DNA of 64,000 nucleotides from GCA-002733465 sp965230525 (GTDB taxonomy: Bacteria; Pseudomonadota; Gammaproteobacteria; Enterobacterales; Kangiellaceae), in the NCBI GenBank assembly GCA_965230525.1, contig OZ246008.1, forward strand, positions 3,534,001 through 3,598,000, in the 5' to 3' direction. The notes under the pieces were generated by a model. That model did not search any database. It saw only the letters and a program-made list of their open reading frames with translations, and was not told the DNA's origin. Below, piece after piece: positions 1 through 9,292 of this stretch. The stretch's first letter is position 1. Every line of letters begins with the position of its first letter. The translations under genes were made by a program, and so were the position numbers.

Positions 1-1035
1 ATTAAGATCTTCGTTAGCTTTGATGGGCGGTTCAATCGCGATCATTTTTTTACTAAGGCCTATTCCCTCAATAGTCGAATTGACCTGACCCAATAAGGTG
101 AGTTTAAATAAGACGTCGTATTTATCGACACTGATGACTGCTACTTTGTTGACCGACGACAAGTCTGACAAATAGCTTTCCGCAGCTTTAAAGGCTTTAA
201 AACTACTGATATCGCTAACTCGAATCAGCACTTCATTTTTTTGTCCGACTTCTTGGACCACACAATATTTTTCACATAGTCTGTCCGCTAGGTTGTCCAT
301 CATGTTGGCGATTAATTGCTGTTTGCTCTCGCCGACAGCTTCGAAACTAATCTCCTGTTCTTGATTTATATAACCGAACTTACCTTGCCAGTTGTCACCG
401 ATCTGATTGATACGCCCGTAGCTAATAACGTCGGCAGGATATCGTTGAGAGGCTCGTGTAATCGCGGAAGGAAAACGCCCCCAAATATCACTGATTGACA
501 CCATCTGTTCGTCTTCAAGATCCATCAAGGGCAAAATAACCGGTAAACCACGTCGAGTCGCATTTTCTTTAATCATTGCGTATACGCTGTCTTCTTCCGC
601 GGACTCCAATACCACCTTGCGTTCTCGATCTTCTTCGATGGCTAACCATAAAATAGTCAGTGGTCGATTGCTTCCCCACAGTGGCATTTGCGCATCTTGA
701 ATCAAGCTATCGATAAGCCTTGGTTCAAAATACAACGCAATTTCATAAGGATATTCTTGATTGTCTTCTTGGCTGGCGTATTCAAATCGCTGTAAATAGC
801 TAGTCACTTTGCGATAAGCTCGTTGCACTTCGTCACTTGTGAGGATTGCAGACGATCCGCTCTTTCGCACCAAGACCTCTTTAAAGCCTTTTACCGATGC
901 GTTCCAAAGCACGGTTCGACCTTGCTCTGCGACTGGTAGCTTAACTAAATACAGATCGCGCACTTCTACCGCGTTGGCCGAGTAGAAGGCACCTAAAACT
1001 AGCAAAGCTATGAAAAATGAAAACCGTTTCGTCAT
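1..1035 (-). CDS. DUF2066 domain protein, C-terminus cut by window edge
   Basis: The frame reads leftward from an ATG at 1035 and stays open to the window edge (345 codons), so the true end is not visible. The N-terminus is a clear signal peptide (basic MTKR, hydrophobic stretch, likely cleavage after ANA at about residue 22), so the protein is exported. The following sequence (VRDLYLVKLPVAEQ, later QRAYRKV) matches my memory of the DUF2066 family (COG3249), a periplasmic or envelope family of unknown function in gammaproteobacteria. No enzyme motif is visible. The next gene on the same strand (apbE) ends 135 bp upstream, so co-transcription is possible. The reading frame is seen directly; the family name is recalled, not searched. 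Confidence 0.75.
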   Translation of the reverse strand, partial: MTKRFSFFIALLVLGAFYSANAVEVRDLYLVKLPVAEQGRTVLWNASVKGFKEVLVRKSGSSAILTSDEVQRAYRKVTSYLQRFEYASQEDNQEYPYEIALYFEPRLIDSLIQDAQMPLWGSNRPLTILWLAIEEDRERKVVLESAEEDSVYAMIKENATRRGLPVILPLMDLEDEQMVSISDIWGRFPSAITRASQRYPADVISYGRINQIGDNWQGKFGYINQEQEISFEAVGESKQQLIANMMDNLADRLCEKYCVVQEVGQKNEVLIRVSDISSFKAFKAAESYLSDLSSVNKVAVISVDKYDVLFKLTLLGQVNSTIEGIGLSKKMIAIEPPIKANEDLN

Positions 1036-1170
1036 ACCGCAAAAGAATCAATTACTATAGATAACCGCATGATAATCCAACTGAATTCGCTAACCAACCA
1101 TAATCAGGTCAAAATGGGTGCAATTCAGCAAAAAATCTAATTTGAAGGTTATATGTTCAATAAATAACGG

Positions 1171-2136
1171 TTAATTGGCACCGGTTAAGTCATTGGAAAT
1201 TATCATCTTTCCCTGATTATCTATAATCACTGCAGAAACATCTTTCAGCCGATTGACTAATTCCATGCCTTTTTCGGTGCCCAACACAAAGATGCTGGTG
1301 GATAGCGCATCCGCTTCTAGGGAAGAGTTGGCTAAAATAGTCACACTCTGAGACTTCCGCGCGGAATCGCCGGTGGAGGGGTCAATTATATGATGATATC
1401 TCACCCCATTTTGTTCGAAAAACCGTTCGTAATCCCCTGAGGTCGAAATGGCTACTTCTTGCAGAGGCATGTTTACGATGAGCTTATTCTCGTCTCTGGG
1501 GTGACGAATACCAATATACCAGAGCCGATCACCTTTACTGCCAATGACTCGGCTATCTCCTCCAGCGCTGACAAACGCATTTTTTATACCATGCGATTGC
1601 AACAACTCAATACAGCGATCGACTGCATGCCCTTTAGCAATTCCACCCAAATCTATTTTTGTTTGTTTATTTAAAAACCTAACGCTTCGGGTTTGCGGTT
1701 CGAGTTGAATACTTCGATAATTAATCGAATCTTTCAGCTTGTCACGAGTACTTGAGTCGGGTTTAGTTTTTTGCCTAAAGTCATAAAGGTAGCCGACGCT
1801 CGAAAAGGTAATATCAAACGCACCCTCGGTAATTTTGGAATAATGCTTGGCGCGAACTAACAGTTGAAAAAGCTCGTCAGATATTTTAACCGCTTGATCC
1901 GCCGCAGAGCGGTTCAGTAGAGACAGCTCACTGGTAGGTTTATAAGGACTCATGAGTCGATCAATACGATGCATTTCCGCCTGCACCCCATCGAGTAACC
2001 GGTTAGCCGTCTCTTCAGAATCACTTTCGAATTCAACTTTAGCCAAGGTCCCCATGACATCAAAACTTCGTTGATACCATTTGGCATTTGCTTGAACACT
2101 GCTGATCATTAGCAGGATGCAAAGAAGATATTTCAA
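1171..2136 (-). CDS. apbE: FAD:protein FMN transferase (ApbE family)
   Basis: ApbE proteins attach FMN to Thr/Ser of periplasmic flavoproteins using FAD and Mg2+. The 321-residue length fits. Family signatures are visible: DLGGIAKG at about 162-169, AGGDSR at 191-196, HIIDPSTG at 249-256 and the metal-site stretch EADALSTS at 274-281. Residues 1-18 form a signal peptide (cleavage near ANA), without a convincing lipobox. The start is TTG, with GAGG about 10 nt upstream; the next in-frame ATG (residue 10) would destroy the signal peptide. The gene lies 146 bp after the TonB-like gene on the same strand. It may be the tail of that operon or independent. No flavin acceptor protein such as NqrC or RnfG is in the window. 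Confidence 0.93.
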   Translation of the reverse strand: MKYLLCILLMISSVQANAKWYQRSFDVMGTLAKVEFESDSEETANRLLDGVQAEMHRIDRLMSPYKPTSELSLLNRSAADQAVKISDELFQLLVRAKHYSKITEGAFDITFSSVGYLYDFRQKTKPDSSTRDKLKDSINYRSIQLEPQTRSVRFLNKQTKIDLGGIAKGHAVDRCIELLQSHGIKNAFVSAGGDSRVIGSKGDRLWYIGIRHPRDENKLIVNMPLQEVAISTSGDYERFFEQNGVRYHHIIDPSTGDSARKSQSVTILANSSLEADALSTSIFVLGTEKGMELVNRLKDVSAVIIDNQGKMIISNDLTGAN

Positions 2137-2282
2137 AACAGTGTAACCTCAGAAGTTTTCTATGCTCAACTCGGCAGCCGCAAGCATAAACCAAATTTGG
2201 ACATTGGGTGATTAGCCGGTTTAAAGATATTACTACAGAAAGCGAACAACTGCCTCCCGATTTGAGAGGCTATTAATTGAGC

Positions 2283-3215
2283 TTAGCTAGGTAAGAAATT
2301 AATTTGATAAGTATCATTCCACACAGCAACGTTTTGCGCGCCAAAATTTATTCGCTTAATTTTGGCCACTAATCGTTTAAGTAACGCTGGATCGTCTATT
2401 TCACTCGAATCAACAGAGCATTTACTCACTTTTCCACTTGGCTCAATGGTAAGTCTAAAGACCACACGGCCTTGTAGCGCTGGATTCTTGCGCAGTGCGC
2501 GATGATAAAGTGCAAATATGGCAGGTTTACTGCGTTCAAAAACGAGCTGAATATTTTCGTCACTGCGTTTTGAGCTGCCATCTTTCGCCTTACGCTTGGT
2601 ATTTTCGACTGCAGTACCAATGTCACTTGTTACTTTAGTCTTATTTTGCCCTCGAAGCGTACCTACTCCCGATGACTGACTTGCCGAGGCAACTTTAATA
2701 CCACCACTACCTTGAGTGGCTTTTTTGGTGATCAGCGAGCGAGTGACCGCTGCCGCTTTACCGGTGTCATTACTCAGCGATTGATTGTTTTTCAAATCAT
2801 CGACATCGCTCATGTCTCGTAAATCAGCTAACGCGTCAAAAACGGCGATATGCTTCTTAGCAACTTCCTTCGCCGTTTTTTCTACCGGTTTTGGTTCTTC
2901 TTCTTTAACCTTTTCTGGCTCTTTCTCTGGCTCCTTCTCTGGCTCCTTCTCTGGTTCTTTTTCTTCCTTAACTATCGGCGGCGGAGGTGGTTCCACTACT
3001 TTTTTCTGTTCGAGAACCATTTTTACTAAGCGAGGTGGAATGGTTGTGCGTTTATTTCGGTCAATTTCTTCAACTTCGAGAAAAGGAACAATACTGGTGA
3101 CCAATATGGCAAACGCCAAGCACGCCAGCAGGATTTTGATAAAACGCGAAAATTCCTCATTGTTCTTTTCCCAAGGAAGTATCGGATCAAATGATGTGTA
3201 ATGAAAGCGTGCCAT
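2283..3215 (-). CDS. TonB-like energy transducer with AgmX/PglI-type C-terminus
   Basis: This 310-residue protein has a short cytoplasmic N-terminus, one membrane helix at about 24-46, and a proline/glutamate/lysine-rich stalk (about 72-113, with four repeats of EPEK). A low-complexity linker follows, then a C-terminal domain from about 224. The C-terminal pattern (FERSKPAIFALYHRALRKNP, then a GRVVFRLTIEPSGKV strand) is that of the AgmX/PglI C-terminal domain, a TonB relative. By analogy it would span the periplasm and pass force from the TolQ/TolR motor to an outer-membrane partner. It starts 8 bp after the second TolR gene, so it is in the same operon. The usual cysteine pair of some AgmX domains is absent. 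Domain assignment is from pattern recognition. Confidence 0.8.
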   Translation of the reverse strand: MARFHYTSFDPILPWEKNNEEFSRFIKILLACLAFAILVTSIVPFLEVEEIDRNKRTTIPPRLVKMVLEQKKVVEPPPPPIVKEEKEPEKEPEKEPEKEPEKVKEEEPKPVEKTAKEVAKKHIAVFDALADLRDMSDVDDLKNNQSLSNDTGKAAAVTRSLITKKATQGSGGIKVASASQSSGVGTLRGQNKTKVTSDIGTAVENTKRKAKDGSSKRSDENIQLVFERSKPAIFALYHRALRKNPALQGRVVFRLTIEPSGKVSKCSVDSSEIDDPALLKRLVAKIKRINFGAQNVAVWNDTYQINFLPS

Positions 3216-3223
3216 CAGTTTGC

Positions 3224-3739
3224 TTAACTCTCTGTAGTATTCGCTTGGGAATCAGACTTCTTCATGACAGCCATCGAAATATTGGTGTAATTTGCTTCAC
3301 TGAGCGTGGCCAATATTTTTCGTAGTAACTTGTAGGGTATTTGCTTGTCGCCCATAATTGTCACATCTAACCCCTCTTCTTCGGACTTAGGTGTGAAACT
3401 CGCTTGCGCTTGCAATTTCATCTCTTCGAGCAGCGGTTGAATTAAATTCCCATCAACATTGATAACCTCGCTGACCCGGGCGATTAAACGCCCTTGCACT
3501 AATATTTGGTCCCTATTAACAAGCAAGATTACAGTTTCTTCAGGCAACTGCTGAGCTGATGAAGTAGGCAATTTAACGGCCTTACTACTGGGTAGTTGTT
3601 GCACAGAGGAGGAGTTGACCAACAAGAAAAATACCAAGATGGTAAATATGTCCATCAATGAAACAAGGTTTAGGCCTCCGGCATTTCCACCACGTTTGTG
3701 ATGCCGCTCCATTCTTACCGCTTTATAGGATTTTTTCAT
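3224..3739 (-). CDS. ExbD/TolR-family proton-channel subunit (second copy)
   Basis: A 171-residue protein with the ExbD/TolR plan: short cytoplasmic tail, one membrane helix (about 25-44) preceded by NLVSLMDIFTILVFFLLV, and a periplasmic domain ending in a short acidic tail. The Asp in LMDIF is the conserved proton-carrying residue of this family. The start codon overlaps the stop of the preceding TolR gene by one base (TAATG), which indicates translational coupling. Two different TolR-type proteins beside one TolQ is the arrangement of the AglRQS motor rather than of TonB-ExbBD or Tol-Pal, which have one each. The partner is presumably the TolQ-like protein at 4359-5105. Confidence 0.9.
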   Translation of the reverse strand: MKKSYKAVRMERHHKRGGNAGGLNLVSLMDIFTILVFFLLVNSSSVQQLPSSKAVKLPTSSAQQLPEETVILLVNRDQILVQGRLIARVSEVINVDGNLIQPLLEEMKLQAQASFTPKSEEEGLDVTIMGDKQIPYKLLRKILATLSEANYTNISMAVMKKSDSQANTTES

Positions 3740-4281
3740 TACTGAGCTCCCGCCTGATTGCTACTATCAGGTGGAGCATCACCCATCGAAATATTGGGGA
3801 AGAGTTCACCGTGCAGCGTGTTTCCTTGAGCATCTTTCTCTTCACTATCGAGTTCAATCATTCTAACCGCGTCCATGGTTTGAATGAGTGCATCATATTC
3901 AGTTTCCATTTCCATGAGCAATGTAATACCGGTATCAGTATTAAATTCTGGATGAGTTTTAACTTGCTGCAAAAACGTATTTAACCCTGAATAATCATAA
4001 CGACCGTCAATATTCGGAATACTCTTTAGTAAACCTGAATTTCTTTCTAATACGTCAAAGCGTTCTGCGCGAATTATTACTTCCAGCGCTTTTGGTGGCT
4101 CTTCTTCTGTCTGGATTTCATCAGAAGCGCCGGTCGGTAAATTCATATTCAAAATCGACACTTGAGAAAAAACAGCTGTCATTAACAAGAATGGCACTAA
4201 CACAACCATCAAGTTCATAAACGCCGTAATATTTAACTCTGCGTTGGTTTCTTTTAGTTTTTTTGACTTATGTCGATACAT
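3739..4281 (-). CDS. ExbD/TolR-family proton-channel subunit (first copy)
   Basis: A 180-residue ExbD/TolR protein. The membrane helix at about 22-42 follows LNITAFMNLMVVLVPFLLM. The position of the usual helix Asp is taken by Asn (FMNLM), whereas the neighbouring copy keeps LMDIF. If that alignment is right, this subunit cannot carry the proton and the other one does. The same division of labour has been reported between the two TolR-like proteins of the Myxococcus Agl motor, as I recall it. The periplasmic part holds an acidic stretch (SDEIQTEEEPPK) and a ligand-like domain. It lies 77 bp after tolQ and overlaps the next gene by one base. Confidence 0.88.
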   Translation of the reverse strand: MYRHKSKKLKETNAELNITAFMNLMVVLVPFLLMTAVFSQVSILNMNLPTGASDEIQTEEEPPKALEVIIRAERFDVLERNSGLLKSIPNIDGRYDYSGLNTFLQQVKTHPEFNTDTGITLLMEMETEYDALIQTMDAVRMIELDSEEKDAQGNTLHGELFPNISMGDAPPDSSNQAGAQ

Positions 4282-4358
4282 TGATCAGTTCGCTAATTTG
4301 TTTAATAAATTTAAAAGCTTTTAACGCCCATCTTTAACCCTAACTTAGGGTAAGAGAG

Positions 4359-5105
4359 TTAAACGCCAGGCTTAGGCGCTGGTTTTCTAACTGTAGGCTT
4401 AGCCTCTTTAGGTCTCGCTGCGCGGATCAAATTAACAAACTTAACCGAAGCCATTTCAATACTATCAACAATTTCAGTCGTTTTAGTTTGTAAGAAAGTA
4501 AACATAAGTAACAGTGGGATCGCAGCCATTAATCCGAATGCAGTTGTGTTCATTGCAACCGAAATACTTGCTGACAATAAATTCGCTTTTTCCGATGGGT
4601 CAACATTAGCGACGGCAGTAAATGCTTTAATCAATCCCATAATCGTACCGAGAAGGCCAAGTAGTGTCGCAATGTTGGCAAAAGTCGCCAAATAAGGTGT
4701 GCGTTTTTCAAGTCTTGGTAGCACCTCCATCATGCCCTCTTCCATGGCCATTTCCAAATCATCGTGGCGACGTCCATCACCGACTTTAGAGAGGCCATAA
4801 GCAAGAATTCGACCGATTGCAGAGCTTGAATTAGTCGACATTTCAAGAGCTTGTCTAAAATTACCCTGGTTAAGAACCGGCAATAACTTATTCCAAGCCG
4901 CTCGGTTTTTAGTTTTGATAATACTGAGGTAGATAAATCGCTCGATCGCTATTGCGAGTCCAATAGCGAATACAAACAAAATGATGTACATAAACTCACC
5001 ACCGTTTTGCATAAAGCTTACGATAGTGTCATACATACCAATTTCAGATTGCTGAGCCGCTCCGCTAAGTGCGTTTTGCGAGTCATTCATTGCTTCAGAT
5101 GCCAT
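4359..5105 (-). CDS. MotA/TolQ/ExbB-family proton channel
   Basis: A 248-residue TolQ/ExbB protein. Three membrane helices are visible, at about 37-57, 140-165 and 180-205. The cytoplasmic loop between the first and second contains the family landmarks (GRILAYGLSKVGD, EEGMMEVLPRLEKRTPYLATFANIATLLGLLGTIMGLIKAF). The last of these is the classic TolQ signature. It would form the pentameric inner-membrane channel that uses the proton gradient with the two TolR proteins downstream. The C-terminus is a short Lys/Pro-rich tail. A 239-bp AT-rich gap upstream probably carries a promoter, so the motor genes may form their own transcription unit behind the TPR genes. Confidence 0.93.
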   Translation of the reverse strand: MASEAMNDSQNALSGAAQQSEIGMYDTIVSFMQNGGEFMYIILFVFAIGLAIAIERFIYLSIIKTKNRAAWNKLLPVLNQGNFRQALEMSTNSSSAIGRILAYGLSKVGDGRRHDDLEMAMEEGMMEVLPRLEKRTPYLATFANIATLLGLLGTIMGLIKAFTAVANVDPSEKANLLSASISVAMNTTAFGLMAAIPLLLMFTFLQTKTTEIVDSIEMASVKFVNLIRAARPKEAKPTVRKPAPKPGV

Positions 5106-5344
5106 GGTGGTCCCCTGTGGCTGGTTAAATCAGTTGAGAAAAAATACTCAGTATTAATTGTTAATAAAAGAGTTTGTTAATTGCAGAGTGACTGCTGAGC
5201 AATCATCTCTATTAAGAAATAAAGTATAGACGCTTTTTTCCAAAATTAAAGTTGTTCAAGTTCACAATAATAGAATGCAATAATTATTTAATTCTATGAT
5301 TCGCTTTTGCCAGGCAATGTTTTGTAACTAGCTGAAAAATATGA

Positions 5345-5656
5345 CTAATTATCGTCTTCTATTTTAGGGTTACTTTGCGCAGTTTGGAGCTGTTCGAAAA
5401 AATTGACTTCCTTTTGAAATACATCAGGATCAACGGTTGAATAAACTTCATCCATCAACCGATACACCTCCGGCGGACTGGCTTTATCGGAACTTTCCTT
5501 CCACGGAATAATATACAGAAGGTTGGGCGCTTCCTTGTTACCTGACACGTTCATCCCAAGCACCGTCTCTTCAATTTCTGCCGCCTGTAGACTGGCAATT
5601 GAAAGACAACTCAATAACGCTAGTGCTATGTTCTTAAAATTTTTCAATTTCCTCAT
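5345..5656 (-). CDS. small exported protein of unknown function
   Basis: A 103-residue protein with a clean signal peptide (MRKLKNFKNIALALLSCLSI, cleavage near LQA-AE at about residue 25). The mature part is about 78 residues and acidic, with no cysteine and no recognised domain. The start overlaps the stop of the TPR lipoprotein gene by one base (TAATG), so it is translationally coupled and belongs to the same operon. Its position between the TPR lipoproteins and the TolQ motor suggests a periplasmic accessory part of the same machine. I do not recognise a family and give no function. Confidence 0.75.
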   Translation of the reverse strand: MRKLKNFKNIALALLSCLSIASLQAAEIEETVLGMNVSGNKEAPNLLYIIPWKESSDKASPPEVYRLMDEVYSTVDPDVFQKEVNFFEQLQTAQSNPKIEDDN

Positions 5657-6402
5657 TACCCACCTGCCTTGATACGACGTTCGATTTCAATGATCCAATT
5701 CTTAACCTTATTATCGGCATGACCAGTCAATGCTTGATATTGCTGATACTGTATCAACGCCAATCCAGAGTCTCGTAAATAAATATCAGCTAACACACCG
5801 AGATTTAAATGCGAATTTGGATAAGGCGGATAAGCCGTAATCGCGTCGAGATAAGCCTGTTTTGCCTCTGCAAACTGGCCCTTCTCTCGAAGAATGACTC
5901 CCTTCAAATTGAGTGCGTAATAATTACGCGAATTATTTTTTAGACTTAAATCAACCGCTTCAAGGGCCTCATCTAACTTTTGCTGCAACAAAAATATTCT
6001 TGCTCGCTGATAATCTGGCCCGGAAAGTTGTGGGTATTTAGTTTTAATTCCATCTAATGTTACTAGCGCTTGAGCATAATTTTTACTGGCACTCAGCTTG
6101 GCCACCGTAGAATAGCCTTTTTTGATCTCAGCATTGATTTGAATATCCGCCATGGGATCTGGCCCTTGATAGGCAAGCAAGCTGTTAATCGCTGGATCAC
6201 TTGACTCTCCTTCAGCCGAGCCTTGCGCGGTTGCATCGTCTGCCGGTGATGTCGAGGATTGTTTTTCGGTTTTGTCCGTTTGACCTGGATCTGAGTCTTT
6301 TTGCAAACTACTACAGGCAGATAACACGGAAAACAACACCGCTAATAGAGCGAATCGAAACCTACAAATATTATTGGTTTGGTTGACACTAGAATGAGAC
6401 AT
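5656..6402 (-). CDS. TPR-repeat lipoprotein
   Basis: A 248-residue protein starting at the ATG at 6402. I chose this start because GGAGG sits 8 nt upstream; an in-frame start 33 nt further upstream has no such site. The N-terminus has a lipobox (LLAVLFSVLSAC, Cys at about 30) followed by an acidic Ser/Thr/Gln-rich linker, so it is probably anchored in the outer membrane. From about 90 to 230 there are several tetratricopeptide units (SKNYAQALVTLDGIKTKYP, EKGQFAEAKQAYLDAITAYP). The gene overlaps the end of the larger TPR lipoprotein gene by 14 bp. In Agl-Glt-type systems such TPR lipoproteins are outer-membrane scaffold components. The role here is inferred from neighbours. Confidence 0.85.
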   Translation of the reverse strand: MSHSSVNQTNNICRFRFALLAVLFSVLSACSSLQKDSDPGQTDKTEKQSSTSPADDATAQGSAEGESSDPAINSLLAYQGPDPMADIQINAEIKKGYSTVAKLSASKNYAQALVTLDGIKTKYPQLSGPDYQRARIFLLQQKLDEALEAVDLSLKNNSRNYYALNLKGVILREKGQFAEAKQAYLDAITAYPPYPNSHLNLGVLADIYLRDSGLALIQYQQYQALTGHADNKVKNWIIEIERRIKAGG

Positions 6403-9217
6403 TTTCAATCGCCTCCATTTTTTCTGCCTTATCATATTGTGCTGGTTTTAACTTTTTCAGCTCATTAATACTATCTTTAACCGCTTGATTATAAATACTG
6501 TCTTTGGTTCGCATTGCATTAATTTCATAAAGATTAATCGCTTTGTCCTCAAAGGGAAGCGCCTGATCTTCAAGCAAGAAGGTGTATTCTTCTAACTCCT
6601 CTTCATTGAGCCCTTTTGGTCTTTGTGAATCCATTAAATCCTTAGAAAGAATTTGATAAATCTGTCCAATCTTGTGGGTTGAAGCAGATGTAAACTGAGC
6701 CACCTGATAGCTTGCTACGGACTCATACGCTTTGAGTGCTTTGTTCATAGCGGCTCGTTTCTTTTTTAGTGATTTTGCGAGCGGCAAGCGCAGTTTAATT
6801 TTTTTGAAGTCATTAAATAATGGCTCATTTAATATGAACTGTGCTTCCGCCGCTAAGAATCGAGTTCGAGCGTTATTTTGATTTTTATTACTCGCGTAAA
6901 ATTGTACGATTTTTTGTCGCCAAAACTTAACCTTGTCTTGAGCGCCCTGCTTTTCATAAAGGTTTACCAAGTTCAACCTTGCTTCTTGTGCAAGAAGATA
7001 AGGATCGGGATATTTCCAAACATAATTCTTGTAAGCTTCAATTGCTTTCGACTGATTACCCGACTTCATGTAAAGCTCTGCAACTCGCCAGTAGCCTTCA
7101 CGCGCAAGATTGGGATCTTTATTAGTCGCGGCGAGTGATTGATATTCGGCGGCCGCTTTGTCCCAATTTTTTTGTTCTTCGTATATAAATGCCAATTTTT
7201 CAGGGATATCTCCTGCTAACTGGCTTTTAGGGTACTTGCGTCTAAAATCTTCAAATAAATTAGCCGATCGCTCCCAAGACTTCATTTGTAATAACAAAGT
7301 AGCGGCATCAAAATGAGCGTTAACAGCCACCGACGATGAGGCTTCCAACAATCCAACTTTCAAGAATAAATTGACCGCCTCTGTTAACTTACCCGCAGCT
7401 TGTTGTTGCTCGGCTTGCTTATAAATAGCCTCTCCGCGTCGTTGATGGAAGGTTTTAGCTTGTGCACGCGTCAATTTTACATTTTGGAATAAATCGGTAA
7501 TTGCAACTTCTGCTTTTTGGTACTGTTTTAGATCAAACAGTCCATTAGCGATAATAATTCGTGCGCGATCCGTTTGCTGCTTGCTCGGTGGTACAGCCAT
7601 GGTTAATAACTTTTCACTGGTGTTTATAGCACCGGCAATATCTTTTATTGATAGCTGCTGCTCCGCTACTCGCGACAAGATGCCTGCGGCTTCTTTATCC
7701 GTTGGGAATTTTTCAACAAACTTTAGTCCACTTTGAATAACCGCAGCCAACTTATCTGCTTTGCTTAGATTAGCCGGGTGTTTTACCGCTTGATGAGCTA
7801 CTAAAGCACGATAACCCGCGTCTCGTGAATATTTACTCGGTGGGTTGACATAGGCCACCACTTCAAACTCTTGAGCGGAACGAGCAAATTGTCCGCCTTC
7901 ACTTAAGGTCTCCGCTAACAAAAAGCGATAATTGGAGTCAATTTTGGGATCTTCAAAAGTATCCAAAATTTCTTGGTACCACTTGGCTGCAATCAAGTAA
8001 TCTTTCGGCTTGTTCGATTTTTGAGCCTCAGCATGATAAAACTTTGAAATATCATCTAAATGCTCACGTAATTGTGGCTTGATACTTTCGGTTACAGAGC
8101 CTTTGTGCTTTTGCCAGAACGCACTGTTTCTGCCATAACTGACAACAAACTTTTCTTTCGCAGGCAAAATTAAACTTGGAAAGCCACCCTTTTTATAGAT
8201 GTCGATTACACGGGTATGAAAATCTGGCGAAGAAATTGATAGTGGATTTCTTTCAATAAATCCTAAGTAGGTATCCGCTGCATCTTGAAAGCGCTCTTGT
8301 TCAATATAAAGCTGCGCCAATGAATCGTAAATTTCATATTCGTAAGCTCGCGGCCCCTTTCTATCGAAGAACTTTTGTACTGACTCCGCACCATCTTGAT
8401 TATAAAAAGCTAGACTAATCACACGCCGAGTATCAACGATGAGATCGTCGGTGAGTTTAGAAACATTGGCTGCATTTAATTTCAGCTCATATAACCTTTC
8501 TAATAATTCAAAAAAATCTTCTTGAGCTTCAGGATAAAGACTCTGTTTAAATAACGACCAACCTCTTTTATACAGGGCTTTATCATAAAATTCAGTGCCT
8601 TTGCCTTTATCTAACACTTCGGAATAGGCTTTTTCGGCAACTTGATATTGCTTACGCACAAAGTAAGACTCACCGCGTCTAAATTGACTTTCAACATAGG
8701 AACTCGCTTTGACCGGACTAACTGCAATTTGATCAAGCAACACCAACGACTTTTCAGGTTCTCGATTAAGTGAGTGAGCACGGGCAAGTTGATATTTAAC
8801 ATCAGCCGCTTTTTGATAATCTGGAAATTCTACTAATAATTGTTGATACAATCGAATAGCTTCGGCAAATGATGCTTTTTGAACAGCTGGATTTAATTTT
8901 GATAAATCCGCTCCCTCCTCTAAGGTCATCTTTGATTCAGCGAGTCGCATCGTAAGATCGGCTAAACGCCGTAACGCCTCCATTCTCACTTTGGAGCTGC
9001 CTCTTGAAAGTAACCGTTGGTAGCTTGCTACCACTAATTCGGGATCGATTTTAGGTAATTCAGAAGGCTCTACCTTTACTTCGCGTTCGTCCACAAAGGT
9101 CACTCGAGGTTCGGTATCATCAACTTCAATATCTGCAAAAGGATTAATAATTTTTAAACTCGAACACGCAGAAAGGCTGAGCAAAACAAAACCAACAATA
9201 AGGGCACGTCTATTCAT
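6389..9217 (-). CDS. large TPR-repeat lipoprotein
   Basis: A 942-residue protein with a textbook lipobox (LLSLSAC, Cys at residue 18) and TPR units along almost the whole chain (for example FAEAIRLYQQLLVEFPDYQK, PEAQEDFFELLERLYELK, AAEYQSLAATNKDP, AIEAYKNYVWKYPDPY). This is a solenoid scaffold, probably on the periplasmic face of the outer membrane. It sits 75 bp after a second TPR protein and overlaps the third. Three consecutive TPR proteins next to TolQ, TolR, TolR and an AgmX-like protein match the composition of Myxococcus gliding/Agl-Glt clusters and of their uncharacterised gammaproteobacterial relatives. No catalytic motif is visible. Confidence 0.88.
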   Translation of the reverse strand: MNRRALIVGFVLLSLSACSSLKIINPFADIEVDDTEPRVTFVDEREVKVEPSELPKIDPELVVASYQRLLSRGSSKVRMEALRRLADLTMRLAESKMTLEEGADLSKLNPAVQKASFAEAIRLYQQLLVEFPDYQKAADVKYQLARAHSLNREPEKSLVLLDQIAVSPVKASSYVESQFRRGESYFVRKQYQVAEKAYSEVLDKGKGTEFYDKALYKRGWSLFKQSLYPEAQEDFFELLERLYELKLNAANVSKLTDDLIVDTRRVISLAFYNQDGAESVQKFFDRKGPRAYEYEIYDSLAQLYIEQERFQDAADTYLGFIERNPLSISSPDFHTRVIDIYKKGGFPSLILPAKEKFVVSYGRNSAFWQKHKGSVTESIKPQLREHLDDISKFYHAEAQKSNKPKDYLIAAKWYQEILDTFEDPKIDSNYRFLLAETLSEGGQFARSAQEFEVVAYVNPPSKYSRDAGYRALVAHQAVKHPANLSKADKLAAVIQSGLKFVEKFPTDKEAAGILSRVAEQQLSIKDIAGAINTSEKLLTMAVPPSKQQTDRARIIIANGLFDLKQYQKAEVAITDLFQNVKLTRAQAKTFHQRRGEAIYKQAEQQQAAGKLTEAVNLFLKVGLLEASSSVAVNAHFDAATLLLQMKSWERSANLFEDFRRKYPKSQLAGDIPEKLAFIYEEQKNWDKAAAEYQSLAATNKDPNLAREGYWRVAELYMKSGNQSKAIEAYKNYVWKYPDPYLLAQEARLNLVNLYEKQGAQDKVKFWRQKIVQFYASNKNQNNARTRFLAAEAQFILNEPLFNDFKKIKLRLPLAKSLKKKRAAMNKALKAYESVASYQVAQFTSASTHKIGQIYQILSKDLMDSQRPKGLNEEELEEYTFLLEDQALPFEDKAINLYEINAMRTKDSIYNQAVKDSINELKKLKPAQYDKAEKMEAIENVSF

Positions 9218-9292
9218 ATTAATGACGACTCCTAATTTGCTGTTCGCTTGCAGAAGAACTGTTAAATACTTGATAATTCATAATCTTGGTTG

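Noticed and set aside
2785..3201. 138-codon plus-strand frame with FSGSFSGS repeats
   Set aside because: It is the antisense shadow of the EPEK repeats of the TonB-like protein; no ribosome site, no independent evidence.
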